Positions 11,934-22,450 of a DNA stretch of 64,000 nt are shown here, piece after piece. A program made the translations under genes and the position numbers. The DNA comes from Paraescarpia echinospica (lineage: Eukaryota > Annelida > Polychaeta > Sabellida > Siboglinidae), in the NCBI GenBank assembly GCA_020002185.1, contig CM034541.1:30102345-30166344 (forward strand), given 5' to 3'. Under the pieces are notes generated by a model. It had not been told where the DNA came from. It saw only the letters and a list, made by a program, of their open reading frames with translations, and ran no database searches. Each line of letters opens with the position of its first letter. Positions within the stretch are counted from its first letter, which is position 1.

Positions 11934-12599
11934 TTACGCAAGTCGGATATACTTCCTAAAAGCATCCGACGTCCACCTGCCTGCTGCCCTGATTTGCGCG
12001 TCAGATTCCCCTCGCAAGGCTGCCGCTGTAGCAGCACCAATGCGAAAGCTGTGACCTTTAAATGAACTAGTTTGGTAGCCACAAAAACTGAGGAGCCGTT
12101 TTAGGGACACGTCAAATTCACTCCGCAGCATAGGCGTTCCATCCGGGTATGCAAACAGGATACCCTGTACTGGGCCCCTGGCATGACTGAATTCCCTTAA
12201 CACTGCTGCTGGGTGAATGGCAAAACCTTGTAAGCATTCACCCCTTACTTGCAGAGAGTGTGGGCCTTGTCGTGTACTGTGCTTAAAACGACGAAACGAC
12301 ACTGTAATGAGGTCACCGGATAGCATAACATCTCCCAAATGTAAACAGCCTTGTACCGTGTGCCTTGCGCTCGGTACCATTTCTCCTACTCGCAGGTATG
12401 CTCTAAATGCAAGGACCATCATGGCCCGTAGCATGGTACATTTGTATTGTAGAGAGAACACAGTTGGGAGAGCTTGAACTAAGCGAGTGAGGATGGGTAG
12501 TGTGACAGGCAGGCGGACATCAGGCAAAGACCCCAACAGTGTCATGTGCAGCAGCTTCTCAAGAGATGCCATACTGTGTTCTATATCCTGTTCCAACAA
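11934..12599 (-). pseudogene. Tyrosine recombinase of Ngaro/DIRS type, N-terminally truncated
   Basis: The frame covers the catalytic domain. Tyrosine recombinase residues are all visible: R70 (in AYLRVGEM), H183 and R186 (HSFR), W209 (GRWTSDAF) and Y217 near the C-terminus (RKYIRLA, then TAA at 11934). About 120 residues corresponding to the N-terminal core-binding domain of the 59.4-60.3 kb homologue are missing; similarity starts at the LPDVRLPVTLP stretch and the sequence before it is unrelated. The frame has no ATG before residue 10. The family catalyses integration of circular DNA made by reverse transcription. The catalytic half looks intact but the protein is probably not functional without its DNA-clamp domain, unless an upstream exon supplies it. 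Confidence 0.8.
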
Positions 12600-13170
12600 A
12601 TGTCAAATGTATCACTGCATTCGACTAACTGTCCACCACTACCTGGAGTCTGAGAGTACTGTCCCTGGCTCCTGTGTCGAGCCTTCACTGGCTCAGGCGG
12701 AGGAGCCCTCGTTGTCGCAGCAGCGATCTGCCAATGTCCCTGCCAGGCAGCCAAACATGTCCAAGTGTATTGTTGAGTGTAATCGATCCTGCCTCTGACT
12801 CGGATGTTGGCTGACTCAAGGATGAATTACAGGAGAAATTCTACAATAATAAATGCACAACAGGACAGTACTCGAACTACAGAGAAAATCACTCCCATCG
12901 TCATGCATGATAATCAACAAAGTTGTACTGGTAACATTTGTCAGGCATATTAAGCATGTCTGAAAACCCAGAAACTTGACCATGACGCCCACTAAGTGCA
13001 TGGCAGTAAGAAATGTGTGTGTTGGCATATGTGGGTGTTGTTAATGTTGGTATCTGTACCACCTGTGCAACATGATATTTTACTCTTGTATGTTTACATG
13101 TGTAACTGTACGTGCTGCACCGACAGTAACACAATTTATGTGCGAGGATCAATAAAGCATTATTTATCTT
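12600..13170. other. Linker between recombinase and minisatellite
   Basis: No domain is recognised. On the minus strand about 12800-12600 has a short frame rich in Q, A, P and S, which could be a leftover of another element ORF. The rest has no evident coding or repeat structure. Confidence 0.35.
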
Positions 13171-13173
13171 TAA

Positions 13174-14990
13174 TAATATTATTTCACATGCCTCCAGCAA
13201 CACATGGCGGCAATCATATCATCTCACATGCCTCCAGCAACGCATGGCGGCAATCATATTATTTCACATGCCTCCAGTAACGCATGGTGGTAATCATATT
13301 ATTTCACATGCCTCCATTAACGCATGGTGGTAATCATATTATTTCACATGCCTCCAGTAACGCATGGTGGTAATCATATTATTTCACATGCCTCCAGTAA
13401 CGCATGGTGGTAATCATATTATTTCACATGCCTCCAGTAACGCATGGTGGTAATCATATTATTTCACATGCCTCCAGTAACGCATGGGTGGTAACGCATG
13501 GTGGTAATCATATTATTTCACATGCCTCCAGTAACGCATGGTGGTAATCATATTATTTCACATGCCTCCAGTAACGCATGGTGGTAATCAATTTATTTCA
13601 CATGCCTCCAGTAACGCATGGTGGTAATCGTATTATTTCACATGCCTCCAGTAACGCATGGCGGTAATCGTATTATTTCACATGCCTCCAGTAACGCATG
13701 GCGGTAATCGTATTATTTCACATGCCTCCAGTAACGCATGGCGGTAATCGTATTATTTCACATGCCTCCAGTAACGCATGGTGGTAATCGTATTATTTCA
13801 CATGCCTCCAGTAACGCATGGTGGTAATCGTATTATTTCACATGCCTCCAGTAACGCATGGTGGTAATCGTATTATTTCACATGCCTCCAGTAACGCATG
13901 GTGGTAATCGTATTATTTCACATGCCTCCAGTAACGCATGGCGGTAATCGTATTATTTCACATGCCTCCAGTAACGCATGGCGGTAATCGTATTATTTCA
14001 CATGCCTCCAGTAACGCATGGCGGTAATCGTATTATTTCACATGCCTCCAGTAACGCATGGCGGTAATCGTATTATTTCACATGCCTCCAGTAACGCATG
14101 GTGGTAATCGTATTATTTCACATGCCTCCAGTAACGCATGGTGGTAATCGTATTATTTCACATGCCTCCAGTAACGCATGGTGGTAATCGTATTATTTCA
14201 CATGCCTCCAGTAACGCATGGTGGTAATCGTATTATTTCACATGCCTCCAGTAACGCATGGTGGTAATCGTATTATTTCACATGCCTCCAGTAACGCATG
14301 GTGGTAATCGTATTATTTCACATGCCTCCAGTAAAGCATGGTGGTAATCGTATTATTTCACATGCCTCCAGTAACGCATGGTGGTAATCGTATTATTTCA
14401 CATGCCTCCAGTAACGCATGGTGGTAATCGTATTATTTCACATGCCTCCAGTAACTCATGGTGATAATCGTATTATTTCACATGCCTCCAGTAACGCATG
14501 GCGGTAATCATATTATTTCACATGCCTCCAGTAACGCATGGTGGTAATCATATTATTTCACATGCCTCCAGTAACGCATGGTGGTAATCGTATTATTTCA
14601 CATGCCTCCAGTAACGCATGGTGGTAATCGTATTATTTCACATGCCTCCAGTAACGCATGGTGGTAATCGTATTATTTCACATGCCTCCAGTAACGCATG
14701 GTGGTAATCATATTATTTCACATGCCTCCAGTAACGCATGGTGGTAATCGTATTATTTCACATGCCTCCACTAACGCATGGTGGTAATCATATTATTTCA
14801 CATGCCTCCAGTAACGCATGGCGGTAATCATATTATTTCACATGCCTCCAGTAACGCATGGTGGTAATCGTATTATTTCACATGCCTCCAGTAACGCATG
14901 GCGGGAATTATATTATTTCACATGCCTCCAGTACGCATGGCGGTAATCATATTATTTCACATGCCTCCAGTAACGCATGGCGGTAATTAT
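13174..14990. repeat. 40-bp minisatellite, about 45 copies
   Basis: The unit can be written as CATGCCTCCAGTAACGCATG followed by GTGGTAATCGTATTATTTCA. Copies differ mainly at two positions (GTGG/GCGG and ATCG/ATCA), and the variants occur in runs. The left edge has the most diverged units, and one unit near 13480 carries a small internal duplication. The array lies inside the Ngaro-like element. Confidence 0.97.
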
Positions 14991-15055
14991 TATTATTTTT
15001 TATTAGTATTTTTACTTAAGTTATAACTATTATAATTATTATTGGAAAATTATTT

Positions 15056-16090
15056 ATGGCGAACGGCCAATAGACGTTAATTTGGCAAACGGCCATGATA
15101 TGTTATTTGTGGCGAACGGCCGTGAACCTGAATACTTAGCAAATGGCCATGATAAGTATTTTTATTAATGGCGAACGGCCAAAGACGGTAGTTTGGCAAA
15201 TGGCCATCAAGTAATTGTTTGGCAAATGGCCGTGAACACTTAATACATGACAATGCTGAGTATTGTTATTAATGGCGAACGGCCAAGAGAAGGTAGTTTG
15301 GCAAATGGCCATCAAGTAATTGTTTGGCAAACGGTCGTGAACAGTTAATACATGACATGCTAAGTATTGTTATTAATGGCGAACGGCCAAGAGACGTACA
15401 TTTGGCAAACGGCCATGATATGTTATATTTTTCGGCAAACAGCCATGAACAGTCAATACTTGGCAAACGGCCATAACAAGTATTTTAGATTACTGGCAAA
15501 CGGCCAAGACTCAATAATTTGGCAAACGGCCATGATGTGTTATTTGTGGCGAACGGCCGTGAACACTGAATACTTGGCAAGAGACGTTAGTTTGGCAAAC
15601 GGCCATCAAGTAATTGTTTGGCAAACGGCCGTGTACACTTAATACATGGCAAGGTTAAGTATTTTTATTAATGGCGAACGGCCAAGAGACGTACATTTGG
15701 CAAACGGCCATGACATGTTATGTTTGGCAAACGGCCATGACAAGTATGTTGTATTACTGGCAAACGGCTAAGAAACGTTAATGGCAAATGGCCATGATAT
15801 GTTATCTTCAGCGACTGGCCATGAACTTGGCAACTGGCTGTGATAAGTATTTTATTAATATTAATGGCGAACGGCACAAAATGCATTAATTTGGCAAGCA
15901 ACCATGGTATTTATTAACTTATGATTTGTTATTTACTAAACTGTTAGTAAAATTTGTTTTAATTCCTAATCATTGATATGTTATTAATGGCGAACGGCCT
16001 AGAAGTTAATTTTTGGCGAAGGGCCATGATAAGTAATATTTACAGCCAACAGGCGAGTAATTAATAACTGACAAACGTCCATAACCTTTA
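15056..16090. repeat. Degenerate satellite of about 29-bp units with core TGGCRAACGGCCR
   Basis: The core TGGCAAACGGCCA or TGGCGAACGGCCA recurs about every 26-32 bp. Spacers fall into a few types (GAGACGTTAATT, TGATATGTTATTTG, TGAACACTTAATACA, TGATAAGTATTTTTATTAA) that repeat in order, giving a higher-order unit of roughly 115-120 bp. Weaker copies continue to about 16390. Frames rich in WPFA and AICQ crossing it are artefacts. Confidence 0.85.
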
Positions 16091-16398
16091 CTGGCATGAT
16101 TAGCCGTCAACAATAACAGGTAACAGACAGTCAACGGGCATCTTAAAATAGCCACCTGTGAACAAGCCAATTTAATTATGTTAAGCAAACACCAGTTTTG
16201 CCAATTACCCATCAGAATTAAACATATCAAAGCCACATAAACGTTGTGAAATTGGCAAACCATACAGCAATATTAACTTCCCAAGTAGTACTGGGACATG
16301 CACTAATATCACCGAGTACTAATCCTCGCATGCACTCATAAAGTTAATATTTGCGAACGGTCGATGAAATTACCAATTGCAACGGCCATCTTTAAAAC

Positions 16399-16517
16399 TT
16401 GGCGCCAACAATTTACCCGTGATGCTATGCCCGGGGACAAAGAAAACAGTTAACCGTTTGGCGCCAACAATTTACCCATGATGCTATGCCCGGGGACAAA
16501 GAAGACAGTTAGCCGTC
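16399..16517. repeat. Direct duplication of a 59-60 bp unit
   Basis: Two adjacent copies begin TTGGCGCCAACAATTTACCC and contain ATGCTATGCCCGGGGAC. The second copy overlaps the stop codon of the SGNH gene. Frequent TTGGC and the neighbouring satellite core suggest a shared origin. Confidence 0.85.
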
Positions 16518-17027
16518 AACTACCCGGCTTACGGCTTTAAAAATTGCCCCACGGATGCTACGATATAAGCGAAGATACCCGATGTCAGTAAAATGAACAC
16601 TGTCAGATCGAAACATATTCGCTTGGCTGTTCCAGATATACTTATGTCGCCAGTAAAACAGGCCCCAGCTCCCGTTACATTCCGTTTCGAGCAGAGAATT
16701 TACCGCTGCCACTCGAGTGGACCCCTCTTCGAAATCAAAATGGCGCCATCTTAGCCGGCGCTCGACTTGGCACAGACAAACCTGTTTAACTGCTCTAGCC
16801 AACAATTCGTCGGCAAAGACACAAAGCCGTGATCCAACGGACTGCGGAGTAGGAGAAAACTTGTTGTCCAAATCATTGCCACCCAGCAAAACGATTACAA
16901 TGTCGGGTTGTTTTTCGAAATTGGCAAATAACCCAGGGGAACCAGCGGACTCAACAAACTCGCCCAACCAATATGCATGAGAATGTCCGATAATAAGAAC
17001 TTTTAGATCAGAAACCGCAGCCGACAT
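16509..17027 (-). CDS. SGNH/GDSL-type hydrolase carried by a Ngaro-like element
   Basis: A 172-residue ORF begins with ATG and has no internal stop. SGNH signature blocks are present in order: G14-H15-S16-H17 (nucleophile Ser16, GHSH in place of GDSL), GGND at 49-52 (oxyanion Gly and Asn), and D142-x-x-H145 (SDSVHF) near the C-terminus. All catalytic residues of the family are therefore visible. The length is a bare SGNH fold without signal peptide or membrane segment, so a cytosolic ester hydrolase is likely; the substrate is unknown. Published Ngaro elements include some with a hydrolase ORF of this kind, which agrees with the position just inside A1. The stop codon overlaps a duplicated repeat unit. 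Confidence 0.8.
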   Translation of the reverse strand: MSAAVSDLKVLIIGHSHAYWLGEFVESAGSPGLFANFEKQPDIVIVLLGGNDLDNKFSPTPQSVGSRLCVFADELLARAVKQVCLCQVERRLRWRHFDFEEGSTRVAAVNSLLETECNGSWGLFYWRHKYIWNSQANMFRSDSVHFTDIGYLRLYRSIRGAIFKAVSRVVDG

Positions 17028-17221
17028 GATTACGGCCGACGCTATTTCTGATCGTCACAAGACAAAGGAAAACCACGAAAGCAAATATAAAACGAACGAT
17101 ACTCATCTGTAATCGGCGCTCGAACGGTCTTCCTTCCGCGTGTGGGTAGACGTCAACGAAGTGTGACCGTTTGAACTTAATCTAATTGATCTATACAATA
17201 TACAAACAGTTAGAAATCAAA

Positions 17222-17497
17222 ATTTAGAAGTATCAGGAAATACACGACATGACGCACAGCTACCCAACGCAGAAGTGGCGGCTTAACCGTTAATCCAATT
17301 CAAAGGCTGGAGCCTAATCCTGCCATGTCGTGATTGGCTGGAGGCGTGACTGGCTGAAGGCACTGGGCGGTTTCACTAGGCCAAATACCCTGGGTAGCTG
17401 GAAGTCATTATCGCCTCAGCCAGTTAGCTCGATACGCACGCTAGGCTTGTCCTGGCCACTGCATAAATTATAGTATGCGCTCCGTTCATACCTTCAT
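17222..17497 (-). repeat. A1 terminal repeat (5' end of the Ngaro-like element)
   Basis: 276 bp matching 11245-11520. The outer end (CCTTCA on the plus strand) meets TATATACAATAC, which belongs to the interrupted LINE 3' UTR. As the 5' end it should hold the promoter; no specific motif is recognised. Confidence 0.92.
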
Positions 17498-17599
17498 ATA
17501 TACAATACATATCCATTCATATCACGTGCATTAATACAGTTTTAATTACTATGATAGCATGTATAGCAGTTTAATATTATACGCGTATCTACGTATTTT

Positions 17600-20500
17600 T
17601 CTAATAAATTGTTTTTTGCATAATTACCAAAACTTCTGAAGCTATGTGTTCCAATCTTCTCTGTGACTAGCTTTGAGGTATTGTTTATGACATGTGGCAA
17701 ACTGTATCTAAGACATCTTTTGGCAAATTCATGTTTTGTTCTGAAAGGGTGTAATTCTGTTTTTTTCCTTGTGTTGTAATTGTGTACGTAAGCATTTGTA
17801 ATTATTTTCCAATTTAATAGGTAAGCAGGGAGGTCATGATGTACGTATTTATAATAAAAGTTAAGTTCATGTAATTTTCACATGTCATCAATTTTTAAGA
17901 TATTAAATTTTTTGAAAAGTGGCTCAGAGTGTGAATTATATTTACTTATAGATAAAATTATCATAGCTTTCTTTTGTATTTTTAACATTCGACTACCTTG
18001 GTATCCCCACACCATAATACAATAGTTGATTTGTGATAAAAATAACGTATTATATAAGATAATTTTAATTTCTAGGGGAAAGACATATTTTAGTCTGTTT
18101 AAGATGCCGACTGTTTTGAAACACTTGTTTGATACTTTTTCAATATGTTTATTCCAATTTAAATTTGTATCTAAAGTAAGTCCTAAAAAATTAAATTCAT
18201 CTACTCTTTCAATGTTTGTACCATTTATATTGAGCGTAAAGTTATCGACAGCTTTATTTTGCATGTGAAAAATCATATATTTGGATTTGTTTCTGTTTAA
18301 TGATAATTTATTAATGTTTAACCATTCAATTATTTTAAGGAGTTCATCATTTATTGCCGATTCTATATTTCTGTTTGGGGAGTTACCTTGAAAATGATTG
18401 ATGGTGCTAAATAAGGTGGTATCGTCGGCATACATAATCAAGTTAAACATTTCGGTAGCTTTAGGAAAATCATTAATGTATATTATGAATAATAGGGGAC
18501 CAAGAATAGATCCTTGTGGTACACCAATTGTGATAGGTAGGATATCAGAACTTTCATTTTGAAATTCGGTGTATTGTCTTCTATTGCTTAAGTAGCTATT
18601 AAACAGATTCAGGGTAGGACCCTGTAATCCATAATATCTTAGTTTAGTTAATAGTATCAAGTGATCAATTGTATCGAAGGCCTTAGAGAGGTCAAGAAAA
18701 ATACTGAAAGGAACATAATTTTTTATCAATTTGTGTAATTATTCTATCTATTAGTTCAAGTGATGCAAACTCGGTAGATTGTTTTTTTCTAAAACCATAT
18801 TGAGTTTTAACAAATAGATCAGAATCATTAAAGTATGCTGTTAGTTGACTAGATATTATTTTCTCTATCACTTTGAAATTGTTGGAAGAAGAGATATGGG
18901 TCTATAATTTTTAAAATCAGATGGGTCATCTTTCTTAAAAATAGGAATTACTTTAGCGAGTATAAGTGTATCGGGAAATATACCAGTATTTATTACTTGA
19001 TTTATTACCAGGGTTAATGGTTTGATGATGGAGGGTTCAATTATTTTCAAAAGTTTACAGGAAATACCGTCACAGCCACTACTGTTTTTATTGGGAAGGC
19101 TTTCAATGGTTTTCTTGACTATTTCTTCATCAACATTTAATAGACTGAAAACGGAATGGACATTATCATTTAAGTAGTAATTATAATCCTTATTTCCATT
19201 GTAATGAATGTCTTGTGCTGTCGACTGACCTATACTTGTAAAAAAGTTGTTAAATTGGTTTGCAATAACCGTTTTATATGTTATAGTTATGCCGTTACTT
19301 TAAAAAAAAAACTGTGTTGTTTGAATTGTTTTTGGAGATAAATTCATTTATGGTTTTCCATGTATTTCTGATGTCATCTTTATATCGGTTAAAGCGTGAC
19401 TCAAAGTACATTTGTTTGGCAGTACGAATATTTTTCTTTAATATTGAGTTATATGTTTTTAGGTTAGTTAGAAGGACTTCGTACTTAGGTAAATTTGGAT
19501 TAGACATTTCTTATAAAGCGAGTCTCGATATTTGATTGATTTAAGAAGACCGTGTGTTATCCAGGTTGAATGCTTATGTTTGTATTTATTATATTTCATG
19601 ATTTTAACAGGCATATGCTTATTCTTAGCATGCATAATTTGTTCGTGTATTATGTTATAATTTAAATTGGGGTCAGCCGTAGGAGATTTGTTTAGTTTGT
19701 TATACATTGCATCCGAATTTATCTCAAGTTCAACATTATGCATAGCTGCCTTATTTTGTAGATTTACTCGAACAAATTTTGGAGGAGGTTTGGATTTTAC
19801 GTTAATATTCATGATTAGGAAGTAAGGTTGATGATCAGAAAGGGTATTTGTGAAGATTCCTGCAGTGCTATATAATACTGATTTATTTAATTTACTGAAA
19901 AAGTTGTCTATCAGTGTTCCGTTAGTTCTGGTAAAGCGAGTTGGAAAGGTAATTTGTGGATAGAGACTGTATGAAATTATAGTATCAAAAAATTCACTAT
20001 ATATTTTGTTCTCGTTTATTTTCAGTAGATTGATATTGAAATCGCCTGAAATTATTAGATTATTACAACTTTCCAGAGTAGCCATTGTTGTTGAAAATTC
20101 AGCTATGAAATCTATAATATTTTGATTTAATGACCTAGGCGGTCTATATATGTTTCCAATAGTAAGTGTTTTTGATAAGCTGCCTCCAGTTACTTGAATT
20201 ACTAACCCCTCCCAATGTTCATACATGTTGATATTCGTAAGTACTTTATACTTATATTTATTATTTACGTAAATTATTAAACCCCCTTTGACACTACAAT
20301 GTTTTCCCTGAGCAACTATATCATATCCGTGTAAACTGAATTGAGATAAATCATCGTGATTTGACTTCCATGTTTCTTGCAAACATATAATGCTAAATTT
20401 AAATTGTTTAGTATTAAGAAGCTCTACAAAAAGTTCAAGTTCATAAAATTTAGCATTAATGGATTTAATATTTAAGCTTAGGATACTAAAATTATCAGTA

Positions 20501-20667
20501 TTTTTATGTGCTAACTTGTGAAACATATCGATGTCATAGTATGAAGAACAATGGATCAAATGAGGTTCATTTTGTTCAGTACTATTTTCGTTTATATCTA
20601 GAAGATTTATTAAAGAACAGTTTCGGATACCTCCCAAGTGGGAGAGAAATGTCACATCAGAAGTCAT
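17600..20667 (-). pseudogene. LINE ORF2: AP-like endonuclease plus reverse transcriptase, frameshifted
   Basis: The first 399 codons (20667-19468) hold an EEP endonuclease: SLNIKSINAKF, CLQETW, GNIYRPPR, SGDFNINL and the SDHQPYF motif with its catalytic Asp-His. The RT follows in pieces at 19507-19295, about 19050-18868 (LPTISK) and 18729-17878, with FLDLSKAFDTIDH, GVPQGSILGPLLF and the catalytic YADDTTLF. A C-terminal tail continues in another frame to about 17600. At least three frameshifts or stops separate the parts. The catalytic residues themselves survive, so decay is fairly recent. Confidence 0.85.
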
Positions 20668-21160
20668 GGCTTAGGTTCGGACATAAAAACTAATATAGCC
20701 AGCCTTTTTACGTATGTTAGGTATTTTACAAAAGAGTGAAATTGGGTGTATTTAGTTCCTGTGCATATGTGAATGTTAAGAAATACTCCGTGTGTGACAG
20801 GGCATTTATAACACAAGGTACTTACTGCATCAGCAAAAAATGTGTGAGAATAAATTACAGCATATGTACACCCACAACATGAACGTAGAGTGACAGCATA
20901 TGTACCTCCACAACATGAACGTAGAATGAGAATATCGTAAGTATATATAACAAAACACAAAATGATTATTGCGTAGACACGTCGCTTTTGGGAAATACTA
21001 TATATACTGCAGTCCCAAAAATAAAAAATAAAAATAACTAACACTAAACGTAGTGAAACGAAAATGGATAAACACTGCCCTCCCCAAAAATGAAAACAAC
21101 GTGAATATTGATTGTATATCGAATATATATCGATGCACATGTAGACATACCACACGACAG

Positions 21161-21889
21161 TCAGCGGCGATCTCTGACAACTAGTCTGTCGAACGAGATG
21201 TACGCGTACTTCCCTTCAGCACGTAGCTGCATCATCTTCGGGAGTAGGACTTTACGTTTCTGTACGACCTTCAGTGAATAGTCATCATTCACAAACACAC
21301 CGTTCGGCTTCACGAGTCAGGCTTTGTTTAAGAGATACTCGCGGTCCTTAAACGATGCAAATTTCACTACCACGGATCGTGGCTTCTTCGCCCCGTTCAG
21401 CAGTCTCGCAGCGCCCGTTCGGTGAGCGCGCTCAATCTTCATCGTTTCGTCTTTGTCTGCTGTGATGGCGAACTTGTTCAACAAGCTGTTTTTTACCAGT
21501 TCTTCCGTTTTTTCCCACGTTTCGTCCGCGATTTCTGGGATGCCGTCGATCCTGATGTTCGTTCGTCTACTTTGGTTCTCTAGATAGTCGACATTATCTT
21601 CTAGCTTCTGCAGTTGTGTTTGCAGGTGATCGACGTTAGTGGCACTAGGTTGCGTGTCAAAGTTTGATAACTCACGCTTGAGGTCGGCCACCTCCTGCTG
21701 AGTATACTGCAGGCTGTGCTTTAGGTCAGTCATAGATTTTATTGTCTCGGCCATGAAGTTGTCTATTCTAGTGTTTGTGCTTTCCATGAACGATTGCAAA
21801 CACTTCTGGAATATGTTTTGTTGCATTTCCAGCAGTCTGTTGAACGTTGCCTCATCTGTTGATGTTGACGTCGTCACAGTTTCCTCCAA
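21161..21889 (-). pseudogene. LINE ORF1: coiled coil plus RRM (Transposase_22-like), one internal stop
   Basis: The reading frame has a long heptad-rich region (about residues 30-100), then ENQSRRTNIRIDGIPE and ERAHRTGA, the signature of L1-type ORF1 RNA-binding proteins. A TGA at 21317-21319 interrupts it; the same frame continues with LVKPNGVFVNDDYSL and ends at TGA 21161-21163, giving the expected C-terminal domain. The stop is probably a CGA-to-TGA change. No ATG is near the left boundary given, so the true start is uncertain. The protein binds element RNA as a trimer in known relatives. Confidence 0.8.
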
Positions 21890-22450
21890 AAGTTCGGTCC
21901 CAGTGTTCGATTGCGACGCACTACTGGGCCTGGTCTTAGCTTTTTGCTTTTGCTAACAATGTTGATAACGTGTATACAGGTGAATTGCGTTATTATTGCA
22001 CGACGTCTTATAAAACAAACATTTCCGCCTACAGTTGTCACTTTGATAAACTTTGCCTTATGTTTTGTTTTGATTAAAAAAGCGTTTGTGACCAGAATTT
22101 CAACAAAATTTACAACGGAATGTTTGAACCCACCAAGTGATTTATGGTGGCTTGACGGAGGTTTTGTATGCAACCGGTCAAGTGATGGATAATACAATTG
22201 GGCTCCATATCGACGAGCGGTCACCATAGTAACGCCTTGTGCGACGAACGCGAAGTAGACTGCGTTCACTGGAGCGCAGCGATGGTTGACTTGTTTTTAT
22301 TTTAATTTTATGTTATATTTTTTATTATCACTCAAGACCAATTTAAAATTTGCCTTTTCTGTGTTGATTTAATTTGAGAATTTTCTTCATCACACATCCG
22401 TGTGGATCATATATAAATGTTGTATGTTATGAAGAAAGGTACGTTTACTA

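Larger units (their letters stand above)
10684..17497 (-). mobile_element. Ngaro-like tyrosine-recombinase element with split direct repeats, non-canonical body
   Basis: On the minus strand the order is A1 (17497-17222), body, B1 (11865-11521), A2 (11520-11245), a 216-bp spacer, B2 (11028-10684). A1 and A2 are 276 bp with one visible difference. B1 and B2 are 345 bp with about three. This A1-body-B1-A2-B2 order is the split direct repeat arrangement known from Ngaro retrotransposons. The body holds an SGNH hydrolase ORF next to A1, two satellite arrays and a truncated tyrosine recombinase next to B1. I find no reverse transcriptase, RNase H or Gag. Near-identity of the repeats argues for a recent insertion. 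It sits in the 3' UTR of a LINE and is probably non-autonomous. There is no obvious target-site duplication, as expected for recombinase-mediated insertion. Confidence 0.75.
17498..22290 (-). mobile_element. Jockey-superfamily LINE (body; 3' UTR continues at 10683-10262)
   Basis: Minus-strand order: 5' UTR (from roughly 22290), ORF1 (21889-21161), a spacer of about 500 bp, ORF2 with endonuclease and reverse transcriptase (20667 to about 17600), and a 3' UTR interrupted by the Ngaro-like element. Without the insertion it would be about 5.2 kb, the size of a near full-length element. The ORFs carry several disabling changes, so it is inactive. The RT and EN motifs fit the jockey superfamily (CR1, L2, Crack and similar); the exact clade needs a tree. 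Confidence 0.75.

Noticed and set aside
15136..15901. Proteins with repeated WPFA/AICQ motifs
   Set aside because: Frames through the 29-bp satellite; all strands and frames show similar repeats.
13174..16390. CRISPR array
   Set aside because: The units are contiguous satellite repeats without unique spacers, in a eukaryotic genome.
16717..16980. 87-codon plus-strand frame opposite the hydrolase
   Set aside because: Antisense shadow of the SGNH gene.
17222..17497. LTRs of an LTR retrotransposon (A1 and A2 as a pair)
   Set aside because: There is no TG...CA end, no primer binding site, no integrase, and a second repeat pair (B) sits in the split order of Ngaro elements.
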